Shown: positions 43,056 through 51,366, numbered from the stretch's first letter. The stretch: 64,000 nt of DNA from Candidatus Accumulibacter affinis (GCA_016713625.1 JADJOT010000008.1:310001-374000); one strand, 5' to 3'. The notes: generated from the sequence alone by a model not told the origin. Program-made: numbers and translations.

Positions 43056-43823
43056 TCAAACGTTTTTGAACCATTCCTGCACCCTCTGCGCATCCTCCGG
43101 GGTGTCGACGCCGGCGGTCGGCAGGTGATCGGCAATCGCCACGCTGATCCGGAAGCCGTGCCACAGAGCGCGCAACTGTTCGAGCGCCTCGATGCTTTCC
43201 AGCGGCGAAGGCGCCAGCTCCGAGTAAGTGCGCAGAAAGTGCGCGCGATAGGCGTAGAGGCCCACGTGCCGATAGGCAAGCATGCCCGCCGGCAGAGTCT
43301 CGCCGCCGGCTTCACGCGCGAAGTGATCACGCGCGTAGGGGATTGGCGCCCGCGAAAAATACAGGGCGTCGCCACCTGCCGCGAGGACCACCTTGACAAT
43401 ATTCGGATTGAAGAAGTCGGCCGCTTCACCCAGCGGATGCGCCAGCGTCGCGATCTCGGCACCGCTGGTGGCCAGTTGCTCCGCCGTGCAGGCGATCAGG
43501 GAGGGATCAATCAACGGTTCGTCGCCCTGCACGTTGACCACGATAGTGTCGTCGCTCCAGCCCGCCAACTCGACTACTTCGGCCAGCCGATCGGTGCCGC
43601 TGCGATGGTCGCTACGGGTCAACAGGGTGCGCAGGCCGTGCCGCTCGGCGGCGGCGAGGACCTCTGCATGGTCGGTGGCCACCACCACCTCCTCGGCGCC
43701 CGAAAGCAAGGCTCGCTCGGCGACGCGCACGACCATCGGTTTGCCGCCGAGATCGAGCAGCGGCTTGGCCGGCAGGCGGGTGGACGCGTAACGCGCCGGG
43801 ATGACCACCCTGAACTGGATCAC
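43056..43823 (-). CDS. kdsB: 3-deoxy-manno-octulosonate cytidylyltransferase (CMP-KDO synthetase)
   Basis: Activates KDO for lipopolysaccharide inner core: CTP plus KDO to CMP-KDO plus PPi. 255 residues from GTG 43823 (VIQFRVVIPARYASTRLPAK), which starts exactly at the conserved N-terminal strand; the longer frame to 43952 overlaps the Trm112 gene and is not used. Signature pieces are RLPAKPLLDLGGKPMVVRV, VATDHAEV, VNVQGDEPLI and YFSRAPIPYARD. It lies 35 bp after trm112 in the exbBD-lpxK-trm112-kdsB-adk operon. Confidence 0.96.
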   Translation of the reverse strand: MIQFRVVIPARYASTRLPAKPLLDLGGKPMVVRVAERALLSGAEEVVVATDHAEVLAAAERHGLRTLLTRSDHRSGTDRLAEVVELAGWSDDTIVVNVQGDEPLIDPSLIACTAEQLATSGAEIATLAHPLGEAADFFNPNIVKVVLAAGGDALYFSRAPIPYARDHFAREAGGETLPAGMLAYRHVGLYAYRAHFLRTYSELAPSPLESIEALEQLRALWHGFRISVAIADHLPTAGVDTPEDAQRVQEWFKNV

Positions 43824-43858
43824 CGGCCTGGATCGGCAAGCGCCAGCGCGGTCACCGC

Positions 43859-44035
43859 TCAGGTCTCGTCGGTCGATAACGGGCGAGCCTCGTCGTCGAG
43901 CATGATCGGAATCCCGTCGCGGATCGGGAAAGCCAGCCGGCAAGGCTTGCACACCAGTTCCGCGTGGACCTTTCGGTATTCGAGATTGGCCTTGCAGATC
44001 GGGCAGACGAGAATATCAAGCAGGCGTGCGTCCAT
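43859..44035 (-). CDS. Trm112 family protein (YcaR-like)
   Basis: A 58-residue zinc-ribbon-like protein reading MDARLLDILVCPICKANLEY, then ELVCKPCRLAFPI and RDGIPIMLDDEARPL. The two CPxC-type pairs (CPIC and CKPC) are the expected metal site. The start lies within the end of lpxK, overlapping it by 20 bp, and kdsB follows by 35 bp. YcaR proteins are conserved at exactly this place between lpxK and kdsB; their bacterial role is unclear, whereas eukaryotic Trm112 activates methyltransferases. Confidence 0.93.
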   Translation of the reverse strand: MDARLLDILVCPICKANLEYRKVHAELVCKPCRLAFPIRDGIPIMLDDEARPLSTDET

Positions 44036-45062
44036 GCAGTTTCTCCAGAATTGTCTCGAACAGACCAGCCTGACCGGGCTGCGCGGTGATCACCGCATCC
44101 ACCGGCAGCACCCACGCCTCGCCGCTGACAAGCGCGCCGCATTTTACCGCATCTTTCTCGGTCATCAGCAGCACGCCGTCGTCGGCAAAGGCTAGATCGG
44201 CGGCTCGATAGGGATGGTGATCGGGAAAGGGATGCGCCTGGAAGTCGAGTCCGAGCGCCTGCAGCTGCCGGAAAAAGCGGTTGGGGTCGCCGATCCCGGC
44301 CAGCGCATGCAGCTTGCGTCCCTTCAGTTGATCTGCGTCGCAACTGCGCTGCGCCCCGTTCGCGGCGACAAAACGCTCGCCGACGAGGCGCATCTCGAAC
44401 TGCGGCAAATGTCGAGCAGCGTCGGCAACCCGTTTTTTCGGGCGGCCATTCCACACCACCGCGTCAACCTCCGCCAGACGCCCTAACGACTCCCGCAAGG
44501 GACCGGCCGGCAAGCGCCGGCCATTACCCACGCCGCGCCCGTCGAATACCACCAGTTCGAGTGAGCGCTGCAGTCGGTAGTGTTGCAGACCGTCGTCCGA
44601 GACGATCACATCGCATTCGGGGTGAGCGGCCAGCAAGGCCTGCCCGGCGGCCGGGCGGTTGCGGCCGACGAAGACGGGTACGCCGCTGCGCCTGGCCAGC
44701 AGCAGGGGTTCATCACCGACCAGCGAGCAGTCCGCGGCGGCATCCACCGGCCACACCTGGTCACCGCTGCCGCCATAGCCGCGACTGATGATCCCAGGGC
44801 GCCAGCCCCGCTCGCGCAGGCAGCGAACCAGCCACAGCACCAGCGGCGTCTTGCCGCTGCCACCGACGGTCAGGTTGCCGACCACCACCAGTGGCACCGG
44901 CAGGCGATACGAGCGTAGCGCGCCGCAGTGGTACAGCCAGCGCCGCAGGGCAACCAGCCAGCCAAAAACCCAGGACAAGGGTAGCAGGGGCCACAGGGCA
45001 ACCACCAGATGGCGCTGGTACCACCAGCCGGGGAGGCGCTGCGCCATGCCGGCACCGCTCAT
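44016..45062 (-). CDS. lpxK: Tetraacyldisaccharide 4'-kinase
   Basis: Phosphorylates the 4' position of the lipid A disaccharide at the inner membrane. 348 residues. The N-terminal membrane-associated segment (LVVALWPLLPLSWVFGWLVA) is followed by the P-loop VVGNLTVGGSGKTPLVLWLV. Conserved SRGYGG, VGDEPLLLA, DDGLQHYRL and the C-terminal TEKDAVKC are also present. Its ATG shares one base with the exbD stop (TGATG), and its own end overlaps trm112, so the operon is tightly coupled. Confidence 0.97.
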   Translation of the reverse strand: MSGAGMAQRLPGWWYQRHLVVALWPLLPLSWVFGWLVALRRWLYHCGALRSYRLPVPLVVVGNLTVGGSGKTPLVLWLVRCLRERGWRPGIISRGYGGSGDQVWPVDAAADCSLVGDEPLLLARRSGVPVFVGRNRPAAGQALLAAHPECDVIVSDDGLQHYRLQRSLELVVFDGRGVGNGRRLPAGPLRESLGRLAEVDAVVWNGRPKKRVADAARHLPQFEMRLVGERFVAANGAQRSCDADQLKGRKLHALAGIGDPNRFFRQLQALGLDFQAHPFPDHHPYRAADLAFADDGVLLMTEKDAVKCGALVSGEAWVLPVDAVITAQPGQAGLFETILEKLHGRTPA

Positions 45063-45478
45063 CAGGGCGGTGATTGGGTGGCGAAGGAAATCCGCGGATA
45101 GCCGGCAGTCTGCGCCGCCTGCATGATATCGACGACACTCTGGTAGTTCGCCTTGGCATCGGCATTGATCACGATCACCGGTTCCTTGGCATCGCCGGCG
45201 GCACGCCGCAAGGCTTCGCTGATCGACTGCACGTTCGCTGTGGTGAGGGGTGCCTTGTTGACCAGGACCTGCCCGGCAGCGGTCAGGGCGACGTTGATCT
45301 CGTTGGGCGGCTCGGCCTGCTTGCTGGCGTCGGCGGTCGGCAGGTTGATCTCCAGCCCCGAGAATTTGGCGTAGGTGGTGGTCAGCATCAGGAAGATGAT
45401 GATCACCAGCAATACGTCGATCAGCGGGATCAGATTGATCTCGGGAGCATCGCTGGCGCGACCACGTCGAAAGTTCAT
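45062..45478 (-). CDS. exbD: ExbD/TolR family biopolymer transport protein
   Basis: 138 residues. A basic N-terminus (MNFRRGRASDAPEINLIPLI) leads to one membrane helix containing the conserved proton-path Asp in LIDVLLVIIIFLMLTT. A periplasmic domain follows, ending in TAGYPRISFATQSPP. It starts 10 bp after the exbB-like gene and overlaps lpxK. ExbB and ExbD form the proton-driven motor for TonB or, as TolQR, for Tol-Pal; at this locus betaproteobacteria usually carry the ExbBD-type pair. Confidence 0.95.
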   Translation of the reverse strand: MNFRRGRASDAPEINLIPLIDVLLVIIIFLMLTTTYAKFSGLEINLPTADASKQAEPPNEINVALTAAGQVLVNKAPLTTANVQSISEALRRAAGDAKEPVIVINADAKANYQSVVDIMQAAQTAGYPRISFATQSPP

Positions 45479-45488
45479 GCCCCGTTCC

Positions 45489-46097
45489 TCAAGCGTTGCG
45501 CTGGCCGTGCAGGACCTCGACGAGGCGTACCGCCTGCTGTTGCATCTCGATCACGAAGCTATCCACCAGCGCTCGGAAGTGCCGCCAGAAGATCATGCTC
45601 GGTATGGCAATCAGCAAGCCGAAACCGGTGTTGTAGAGCGCCACCGAAATCCCGTGGGCGAGCTGGATGGGGTTGCCACCACTGGGCGCCTGCGAACCAA
45701 AAATCTCGATCATGCCGACCACGGTACCGAACAAGCCCATCAAGGGGCTGATCGAAGCAATCGTACCCAGCGTCGTCAGGTAACGTTCGAGGTTGTGAGA
45801 CGCCACGCTACCGGCTTCCTCGATCGCTTCTTTCATGATCTCGCGCGAGCTACCGACGTTGCGCAGGCCGGCGCCGAGGACGCGACCGAGCGGCGAATGC
45901 GCCTCCAGGTCGGTGACCATCGCGACGGTCACGCCGCTTTGCCGGTATTCGGTGACGACCCGCTGCAGCAGGCCGGGCGGTACGACCTTGCTGCGCCGAA
46001 GTGCGACAAGACGCTCGATGATCAGCGCGACGGCGATGATCGACGCCAGAAGCAAGGGCCAGATCGGCCAACCAGCAGCCTGAACGATGGAAAACAC
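45489..46097 (-). CDS. exbB: MotA/TolQ/ExbB family proton channel protein
   Basis: 202 residues from GTG 46097, five bases after GGAGG; a longer frame to 46157 lacks a site. It has three membrane helices: VQAAGWPIWPLLLASIIAVA, then TTLGTIASISPLMGLFGTVV and ISVALYNTGFGLLIAIPSMI. LMGLFGTVVGM and NTGFGLLIAIP are the hallmark channel motifs. First gene of the exbB-exbD-lpxK-trm112-kdsB-adk operon, divergent from xseA across 303 bp. Confidence 0.95.
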   Translation of the reverse strand: MFSIVQAAGWPIWPLLLASIIAVALIIERLVALRRSKVVPPGLLQRVVTEYRQSGVTVAMVTDLEAHSPLGRVLGAGLRNVGSSREIMKEAIEEAGSVASHNLERYLTTLGTIASISPLMGLFGTVVGMIEIFGSQAPSGGNPIQLAHGISVALYNTGFGLLIAIPSMIFWRHFRALVDSFVIEMQQQAVRLVEVLHGQRNA

Positions 46098-46400
46098 GTA
46101 TTCCTCCGGGAGATTTTCACAGACAGGCACTTTAGCCTGCACTGGGGTTTGCAGCAAGCCCTGACGCTGCGCATGCTGCCGAGCATGAATGCGGTCCTAT
46201 CCACAGAAGCTGGGGATAAAGCCGCCGTCTGCCTGTTGGTGGAACCGTCAAGTGCAGGTTATTGATCGCCTTTTTCAGGCTGCCGGGAAAGTGGGCAAGG
46301 CGCTGCCAGGCGGCCACCGCCAGCTGCTGCGATTGGCGATTTGATCGCCGGGTACGCGCAGCAGTGACGCAAAGCCCGGGCCGGCCTGTAGAATCGGCGC
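46098..46400. other. Divergent intergenic region between exbB and xseA
   Basis: 303 bp that must hold both promoters. I cannot point to a convincing -35/-10 pair. A string CTATCCACAG near 46198 resembles a DnaA box by one mismatch but stands alone. Confidence 0.4.
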
Positions 46401-47810
46401 ATGGCAGACTTTCCCTCGACAGGCGCCGGCTTGGGCACGGCGGTAGCGGTGATTCCGGTTTCGCTGCTCAATCGCCTGGCTCGTGAGCAGCTCGAAGCCG
46501 CCTTTCCACTGTGCTGGGTGGCTGGCGAAGTATCCAATCTCAGCCATGCGTCTTCCGGGCATGTCTATTTCTCCCTCAAGGACCGCGCCGCACAGGTACG
46601 CTGCGTGATGTTCCGGAGCCGTGCGCAACTGCTCGGTTGGCGACTGGAGAACGGCCAGAACATCGAAGCGCGCGTGCTGGTGACGCTCTACGAAGCGCGT
46701 GGCGATTTCCAGCTCAACGTCGAGGCGGCCCGCCGCGCCGGTATCGGCAACCTTTACGAGGAGTTCCTCCGGCGCAAGGAAAAACTCGAACGTGAAGGTC
46801 TCTTCGACAGCGCCGCCAAACGCCCCTTGCCTGCCTTTCCTCGCCGGATCGGCATCGTCACCTCCCTGCAGGCAGCGGCCCTGCGCGACGTGCTGAGCAC
46901 GCTCGGACGCCGTGCCGGGCAGGTCAGCATCGTGGTCTATCCGACGCCGGTGCAGGGTGACGGCGCGGCGGCGCAGATCGCCGCAGCCATTCGCTGCGCC
47001 GGCGAGCGTCGGGAATGCGCGGTGCTGATCGTCTGTCGTGGTGGCGGCAGCATCGAAGACCTCTGGGCTTTCAACGACGAGGCCGTGGCGCGGGCGATTC
47101 GTTCCTGTTCGCTGCCAGTGATCAGCGGCATCGGTCACGAGACGGATTTCACCATCGCCGACTTCGCCGCCGATCAACGTGCGCCGACTCCCACCGCTGC
47201 CGCCGAACTGGCGGCACCCGAACGGGCCGCGCTATTGGCTCGCATCGCCGCCAGTCAACTTGCCTTGCGCCGTCACCTCGAGCAGAACCTCAACCAGCGC
47301 GGCCAGCAACTGGACTGGCTGGCGCACCGGCTGCAACGCCCGGCGCAGTACCTGGCACGCCACCAGGACAATCTGCACAGCCTGCAACGGCGTCTCGGAG
47401 CGGGCCTGCTGCAGGCCAGCGCGCGCGCGCGAAGCAGCCTGGCGAGCGTCACCCGTCGCCTGTTGCTGACCCGACCCGATCCCGCGTGCCACGCTGGCCA
47501 GCTGCAGGCGCTGGCGCCACGATTGCGTGGCGCCTGGCAGACCACCGCACAGGCCAGGGCCGCCGACCTCGCTCGCCTGACCGCCGGACTCGCACACCTC
47601 AACCCGGCGGCGGTATTATCGCGTGGTTACTGCGTGGTCGCCGACACGCAGGGGAAGATCGTTCGCGAGAGCAGATTCCTGGAACCGAGGCAGCAAATCG
47701 CTGTCTTCTTCCACCGTGGCCGCGCCGATGCATCGGTGCTTGCCGTTGCCGAGGACGCTGGCATCCCGTTTGCAGCGGCAGCCATTGCCAGCACTGCCAG
47801 CCGCGAATAG
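46401..47810 (+). CDS. xseA: Exodeoxyribonuclease VII large subunit
   Basis: Catalytic subunit of ExoVII, which degrades single-stranded DNA from both ends. 469 residues. The N-terminal OB-fold (CWVAGEVSNLSHASSGHVYF) is followed by the catalytic domain with GDFQLNVEAARRAGIG, FPRRIGIVTSLQAAALRDVL, ARRGGGS-like CRGGGSIEDLWAFNDE and ISGIGHETDFTIADF. A long helical region and the closing LSRGYCVVADTQGKIV complete it. The start ATG 46401 fits the domain. The small subunit gene is not in the window. Confidence 0.96.
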   Translation: MADFPSTGAGLGTAVAVIPVSLLNRLAREQLEAAFPLCWVAGEVSNLSHASSGHVYFSLKDRAAQVRCVMFRSRAQLLGWRLENGQNIEARVLVTLYEARGDFQLNVEAARRAGIGNLYEEFLRRKEKLEREGLFDSAAKRPLPAFPRRIGIVTSLQAAALRDVLSTLGRRAGQVSIVVYPTPVQGDGAAAQIAAAIRCAGERRECAVLIVCRGGGSIEDLWAFNDEAVARAIRSCSLPVISGIGHETDFTIADFAADQRAPTPTAAAELAAPERAALLARIAASQLALRRHLEQNLNQRGQQLDWLAHRLQRPAQYLARHQDNLHSLQRRLGAGLLQASARARSSLASVTRRLLLTRPDPACHAGQLQALAPRLRGAWQTTAQARAADLARLTAGLAHLNPAAVLSRGYCVVADTQGKIVRESRFLEPRQQIAVFFHRGRADASVLAVAEDAGIPFAAAAIASTASRE

Positions 47811-47893
47811 AATCGCGCAGCCAGGCGGCGACGCGGTCCAAGCCGCTTGCGTCGTCCCATTTCGCCTCACCACAAGTCTTACGGAGAACACCA

Positions 47894-48481
47894 ATGGAAC
47901 ATCAGCTGCCGCAACTACCCTTTGCCATGGATGCCCTGGCTCCACACATGTCGCAGGAAACCCTCGAATACCACTACGGCAAGCACCATCAGGCCTACGT
48001 CACCAACCTGAACAACCTGATCAAGGGGAGTGAATACGAAGCACTCGACCTTGAGGCGATCGTCAGGAAGGCGCCAGCCGGCGGCATCTACAACAACTCG
48101 GCGCAGGTCTGGAACCACACGTTTTTCTGGAACTGCCTGACCGCCAACGGTGGTGGCGCGCCGAGTGGCGCACTGGCCGCGGCAATTGACGCCAAATGGG
48201 GTTCATTCGCCGATTTCGCCAAGGCCTTTCAGGCTTCCGCCGTTGGCAACTTCGGATCGGGCTGGACCTGGCTGGTCAAGAAGGCCGACGGATCGGTAGA
48301 CATCGTGAATATGGGTGCCGCTGGTACGCCCTTGACCACCGGTGACCGGGCGCTGCTGTGTATTGACGTCTGGGAGCATGCCTACTACGTCGATTATCGC
48401 AACCTGCGTCCCAAGTTCGTCGAAACCTTCCTCAACAGCCTCGTCAATTGGCGCTTCGCCGAACAGAACTTCGCCGCCTAG
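47894..48481 (+). CDS. sodB: Iron superoxide dismutase
   Basis: Dismutates superoxide in the cytoplasm. 195 residues from ATG 47894 (ACGGAGAACACCA before it); the frame open from 47015 is a shadow of xseA. Metal ligands are His27 in EYHYGKHHQAYV, His near 74 in WNHTFFWNCL, and Asp and His in CIDVWEHAYYVDY. Gln in the GNFGSGWTWLV region and AAGTPL fit the Fe rather than Mn class. It comes 83 bp after xseA and ends in a convergent hairpin region. Confidence 0.97.
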   Translation: MEHQLPQLPFAMDALAPHMSQETLEYHYGKHHQAYVTNLNNLIKGSEYEALDLEAIVRKAPAGGIYNNSAQVWNHTFFWNCLTANGGGAPSGALAAAIDAKWGSFADFAKAFQASAVGNFGSGWTWLVKKADGSVDIVNMGAAGTPLTTGDRALLCIDVWEHAYYVDYRNLRPKFVETFLNSLVNWRFAEQNFAA

Positions 48482-48494
48482 GCGTAGTCATCAG

Positions 48495-48534
48495 CACCGC
48501 CGGCCTGAATTCTGAATTCACCGGCCGTGCGGTG
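48495..48534. terminator. Imperfect long hairpin between convergent sodB and SYLF genes
   Basis: CACCGC...GCGGTG with internal GGCC-TGAATTC/GAATTCA-CCGGCC forms a long stem in the 60 bp between two facing genes. No T-run, so termination on both strands is only likely. Confidence 0.5.
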
Positions 48535-48541
48535 GCGTATC

Positions 48542-49099
48542 TCAATTGAGATCCCCGTCCTTCCAGAACTTGGTTCCCTTGACGCCGACTCCGGCTTGCA
48601 GGCCGTTCTTGGTGAGGGTGTAGTACGCCCCGCCGGGGCCGCCGCCGCCTGCCACGCCGGCTGACTTGCCGCCAGCGCCAGCCTGCATGCCGCCGCCACC
48701 GCCGCCTTCCCAGCCCTTGTTCACGAACCAGTCCATCGACTTGGCAGATTGAAAGACGATCAGGGTCTCGCTCTCCGCAATCCCGACCTCGGCACCGGCG
48801 CTTGCCTGGGCCATCGCCATGAACGTGTCGGTCTTGGTGTGGTTGTTGTGGACCAGTCCCTTGCCGCCGCCGCCGCCGACCAGGAAGCTCAGTCCGTAGG
48901 TGGTGAACACGCCGTAGCCCGGAGCCTTGGCCACCTGTGCTCTAAGTTCCGGCTGCGCCTTGTAGAACTTCTCCAGCGAGGCCTGGGCGACGCTGCGGAT
49001 CTCGGCCTGCTTGGCGGCCTTGTCGTCGGCGGCGATGGCGCCGCCGGACAACAAGGAAAAAGTGACTAAACCGTACATCAGCATTTGCTGCAGTCTCAT
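48542..49099 (-). CDS. YSC84/SYLF domain lipid-binding protein, exported
   Basis: 185 residues from ATG 49099 (GGAG seven bases upstream). A signal peptide MRLQQMLMYGLVTFSLLSGG ending in AIAAD is followed by a SYLF (YSC84) domain: QASLEKFYKAQPELRAQVAK, APGYGVFTTYGLSFLVGGGG and GAEVGIAESETLIVFQS. A glycine-rich insert (EGGGGGGMQAGAGGKSAGVA) interrupts it, and the end is GVGVKGTKFWKDGDL. SYLF domains bind phospholipids. It faces sodB and may be expressed alone. Confidence 0.88.
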   Translation of the reverse strand: MRLQQMLMYGLVTFSLLSGGAIAADDKAAKQAEIRSVAQASLEKFYKAQPELRAQVAKAPGYGVFTTYGLSFLVGGGGGKGLVHNNHTKTDTFMAMAQASAGAEVGIAESETLIVFQSAKSMDWFVNKGWEGGGGGGMQAGAGGKSAGVAGGGGPGGAYYTLTKNGLQAGVGVKGTKFWKDGDLN

Positions 49100-49395
49100 G
49101 GTCCGACTCCTTCGTTTGGTAAGAATTCCAGGAACAACCCAGACAGGCTGGCCACCCCCGGACAGGAAAGCGAGCGCTGCCGTCGCAGTATAGGAGGCGA
49201 ATTCGCGCAGCGTCAATCGCGAACTCCGTCTCCGGATCGCCGGCAAGCGCATCGGAACCGAACTTGACGCAGTGCCGGCGGCGATCGTTCCGTGGTGATC
49301 GTCGCTGATTTTGTCCTGTTCTTGTCCACCTGCGGTATCGTTCCGCCTGGCAAAGGCTTTTGCCATGCAGTCGCTTCAAACCCTGGGAGACGAAG

Positions 49396-49665
49396 ATGCT
49401 TGAACTGCGCCCGAACTGTGAATGCTGCGATCGTGATCTGCCGCCCGACTCGCTGCAAGCGCTGATCTGTTCCTTCGAATGCACCTTCTGCGTCGAGTGC
49501 GCGAGTACCAGGCTTGCCGGCCGCTGCCCCAACTGCGGGGGCGAACTGCTGCGCCGGCCCATTCGCCCGGCGAGCAAGCTGGCCAGCCATCCTGCCTCGA
49601 CGCAGCGCGTCCTGAAGCCCTGCGCCAGCGCCGAACTGCCAGCCACGCCAGGCGCGCGCCGATGA
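49396..49665 (+). CDS. DUF1272 domain protein, Cys-rich
   Basis: 89 residues from ATG 49396. It reads MLELRPNCECCDRDLPPDSL, then ALICSFECTFCVECAST and RCPNCGGELLRRPIRPAS. The four Cys pairs (CECC, CSFEC, CVEC, CPNC) form a probable double zinc ribbon. This is the complete DUF1272 pattern plus an alanine/proline tail. The stop overlaps the start of the downstream DMT exporter (ATGA), so the pair is translationally coupled. Function unknown. Confidence 0.9.
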   Translation: MLELRPNCECCDRDLPPDSLQALICSFECTFCVECASTRLAGRCPNCGGELLRRPIRPASKLASHPASTQRVLKPCASAELPATPGARR

Positions 49666-50537
49666 AGCTGCGCGACCTCAGCGACCTGATCCTGCTCGCC
49701 GCGCTCTGGGGTGGTTCCTTTCTGTTCATGCGCTACGCCGCTCCGGCGTTCGGGCCGCTGCCGCTGATCTGGCTGCGCGTCGCCATTGCTGCACTGTGTC
49801 TGGCGCCCTTGCTGATGCTGCGCCGGCAGGGCGGGCTGCTGCGCGAGCACGCCTTCGGTATTGCGGTGATGGGCGTGTTCGGGTCGGCATTGCCATTCGT
49901 GCTGATTGCCTGGGCGATGCTCTCGATCACCGCGGGACTGGCGTCGATCCTCAACGCCACGGTACCGATCTTCACCGCGCTGATCGCGGCGCTCTGGCTG
50001 CGCGAGCGCCTGGGTAGGTCGCGGCTGGCCGGTCTCGCCGTCGGTTTCGCCGGCGTGCTGCTGCTCGCCGCCGACCAGGCCGATTTCAAGCCGGGTGGCA
50101 GCGGCTGGGCGATTGTCGCCATGCTCCTGGCGACGCTGTCCTATGGCTATGCCGCCAACCTGACGCGGCAGCTGCTGGGCGGCGTTCCGGCGCTGGTCAG
50201 TGCGGCCGGCTCGCAGATCGTTGCCGCCCTCGTCCTGCTGCCTTTCGCCGCCTGGTTCTGGCCGACCGTGCAGCCAGGGGTCCTGGCCTGGTCGGCGGCC
50301 ATCGCCCTCGGCGTCGGCTGTACCGCGCTCGCTTTTCTACTCTTCTTCCGCCTGATTGCCAACGTCGGTGCCTCGCGCGCGGTGACGGTGACCTTCCTGA
50401 TCCCCCTCTTCGGCGTTTTCTGGGGAAGTGTCTTCCTGGCCGAGAGAGTCAACGCCGGGATGCTCGGCGGTGGTGCCATCGTCGTTCTCGGGACGGCGCT
50501 GGCAACCGGCGTGCTGCGCTGGCCAGGGCGCGCCTGA
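49662..50537 (+). CDS. EamA/DMT superfamily transporter
   Basis: Ten-helix inner-membrane permease of 291 residues made of two EamA repeats. The first repeat starts LILLAALWGGSFLFMRYAAP and includes the Pro-rich ALPFVLIAWAMLSITAGLAS; the second starts GWAIVAMLLATLSYGYAANL and ends with VTVTFLIPLFGVFWGSVFLA. Start ATG 49662 overlaps the DUF1272 stop. Members export amino acids or metabolites; the substrate is not deducible. Confidence 0.92.
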   Translation: MKLRDLSDLILLAALWGGSFLFMRYAAPAFGPLPLIWLRVAIAALCLAPLLMLRRQGGLLREHAFGIAVMGVFGSALPFVLIAWAMLSITAGLASILNATVPIFTALIAALWLRERLGRSRLAGLAVGFAGVLLLAADQADFKPGGSGWAIVAMLLATLSYGYAANLTRQLLGGVPALVSAAGSQIVAALVLLPFAAWFWPTVQPGVLAWSAAIALGVGCTALAFLLFFRLIANVGASRAVTVTFLIPLFGVFWGSVFLAERVNAGMLGGGAIVVLGTALATGVLRWPGRA

Positions 50538-50547
50538 AAAGTCTTGC

Positions 50548-50566
50548 AATGAGAAAGGTTCTCATT
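50548..50566. promoter_or_regulatory. Fur box upstream of feoA
   Basis: AATGAGAA-AGG-TTCTCATT is a perfect 8+8 palindrome and agrees with the 19-bp Fur consensus AATGATAATNATTATCATT in its AATGA and TCATT ends. It lies 162 bp before feoA. Confidence 0.75.
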
Positions 50567-50727
50567 TACAGTCTGGTCTTGTTCATTGATACTCGCGTGC
50601 AGCGCTCCTGACAGAGGGTGCGGCGATTGCCGAGGCGATTGCCGTTTTTCCAGCCCAAGCAAACGCCTTCCGGGGTTGCCAGGCCGTTCTGCCGATCAAG
50701 ACGCGCTCAGGAAAAGGACCAGACCAG

Positions 50728-51009
50728 ATGCAATCCACGAAACTGATCACTCTCTTTGACCTGCCCACGGGTCAGCAAGGGATCGTAAGCAGCGGGCCCA
50801 TCGCGAGCCGTGGCGAAGCCGCCGACCGGGAGCTGGCATTACGGCTGTTCGAGATCGGATTCATCGATGGCGAGTCGGTACGGGTCGTCGCCCGCGGCCA
50901 CCCGGGCGGTGATCCGGTGGCCGTGCGGGTCGGCAATACGATGTTTGCCCTGCGCCGATTTGAAGCCGAGCGGGTGCTGGTTGCTCCGGCATGCAAGGTG
51001 AGCGCATGA
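50728..51009 (+). CDS. feoA: Ferrous iron transport protein A
   Basis: 93-residue SH3-like FeoA protein that assists the FeoB ferrous iron permease. It reads QSTKLITLFDLPTGQQGIVS, then ALRLFEIGFIDGESVRVVAR and PVAVRVGNTMFALRRFEAER, the whole family pattern. A Fur box stands upstream, so iron repression is expected. The stop overlaps the ATG of feoB (ATGA), but feoB breaks off after about 29 codons, so FeoA here lacks its partner in this locus. Confidence 0.92.
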   Translation: MQSTKLITLFDLPTGQQGIVSSGPIASRGEAADRELALRLFEIGFIDGESVRVVARGHPGGDPVAVRVGNTMFALRRFEAERVLVAPACKVSA

Positions 51010-51091
51010 GCGCCGCGAACCTGGGCTTGCGGCTGGCCCTGCTCGGCAACCCCAATTGCGGCAAGACGGCGCTGTTCAACCTGCTCACCGT
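51006..51091 (+). pseudogene. feoB: Truncated 5' end of feoB
   Basis: The frame starting at ATG 51006 reads MSAANLGLRLALLGNPNCGK and then TALFNLLT, the start and G1 motif of the FeoB GTPase domain, then loses all similarity at about 51090. The remaining about 700 residues (G domain, membrane permease) are absent. The frame runs on to 51269 with Arg/Pro-rich nonsense. Joined directly to it, in another frame, is the tail of a different protein, so this is a deletion join or assembly error rather than decay. Confidence 0.85.
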
Positions 51092-51151
51092 CCCAATCTC
51101 TCGCTGCCCGATTCGACGGTCGCGGCGCTGCGTCTACAGTTCGCGCTTTGA
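51092..51151 (+). pseudogene. C-terminal fragment of an unidentified protein
   Basis: A short plus-strand stretch in the frame of 51092 reads PNLSLPDSTVAALRLQFAL and stops at 51149-51151. The alternating hydrophobic end resembles the last strand of an outer-membrane barrel, but 19 residues cannot identify it. It abuts the broken feoB start. Confidence 0.4.
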
Positions 51152-51208
51152 TCGCCCCGCGGCAGGCGGGCCGCCAGGTCGCAACGTTCGTCTTGCCGGC
51201 GGCGGCGC

Positions 51209-51353
51209 TCAGGCAGTGTTGCCGAGCAGCACGTGCTCAGTGTCGGCGAGTTCTTCGCGGCGGCCGTAGCCGTGTTTTTCGATCAGGCGGTGGGCTTCGG
51301 CGAGGTCGGCGGCGGGCGAGGTCCAGGGTGAGGAAGACGATGGGCTTGCTCAT
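51209..51353 (-). pseudogene. Small unrecognised gene with one-base frameshift
   Basis: ATG 51353 reads MSKPIVFLTLDL, then the frame fails. A neighbouring frame continues SPAADLAEAHRLIEKHGYGR and then REELADTEHVLLGNTA with a stop at 51209. The total of 145 bp is one base off a multiple of three, within a GC-repetitive stretch. It starts 13 bp after the dienelactone hydrolase stop on the same strand, so it would be the last gene of that operon. I do not recognise a family. Confidence 0.5.
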
Positions 51354-51366
51354 GCTTCGGCGGCGA

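Noticed and set aside
46198..46220. CTATCCACAG and a nearby GGGGATAAAG as DnaA boxes or origin
   Set aside because: One near-match and one poor match, no cluster, no AT-rich unwinding region and no dnaA neighbour.
47015..47893. Upstream extension of the sodB frame (488 codons in total)
   Set aside because: Overlaps xseA in another frame; SodB homology and a ribosome-binding site set the start at 47894.
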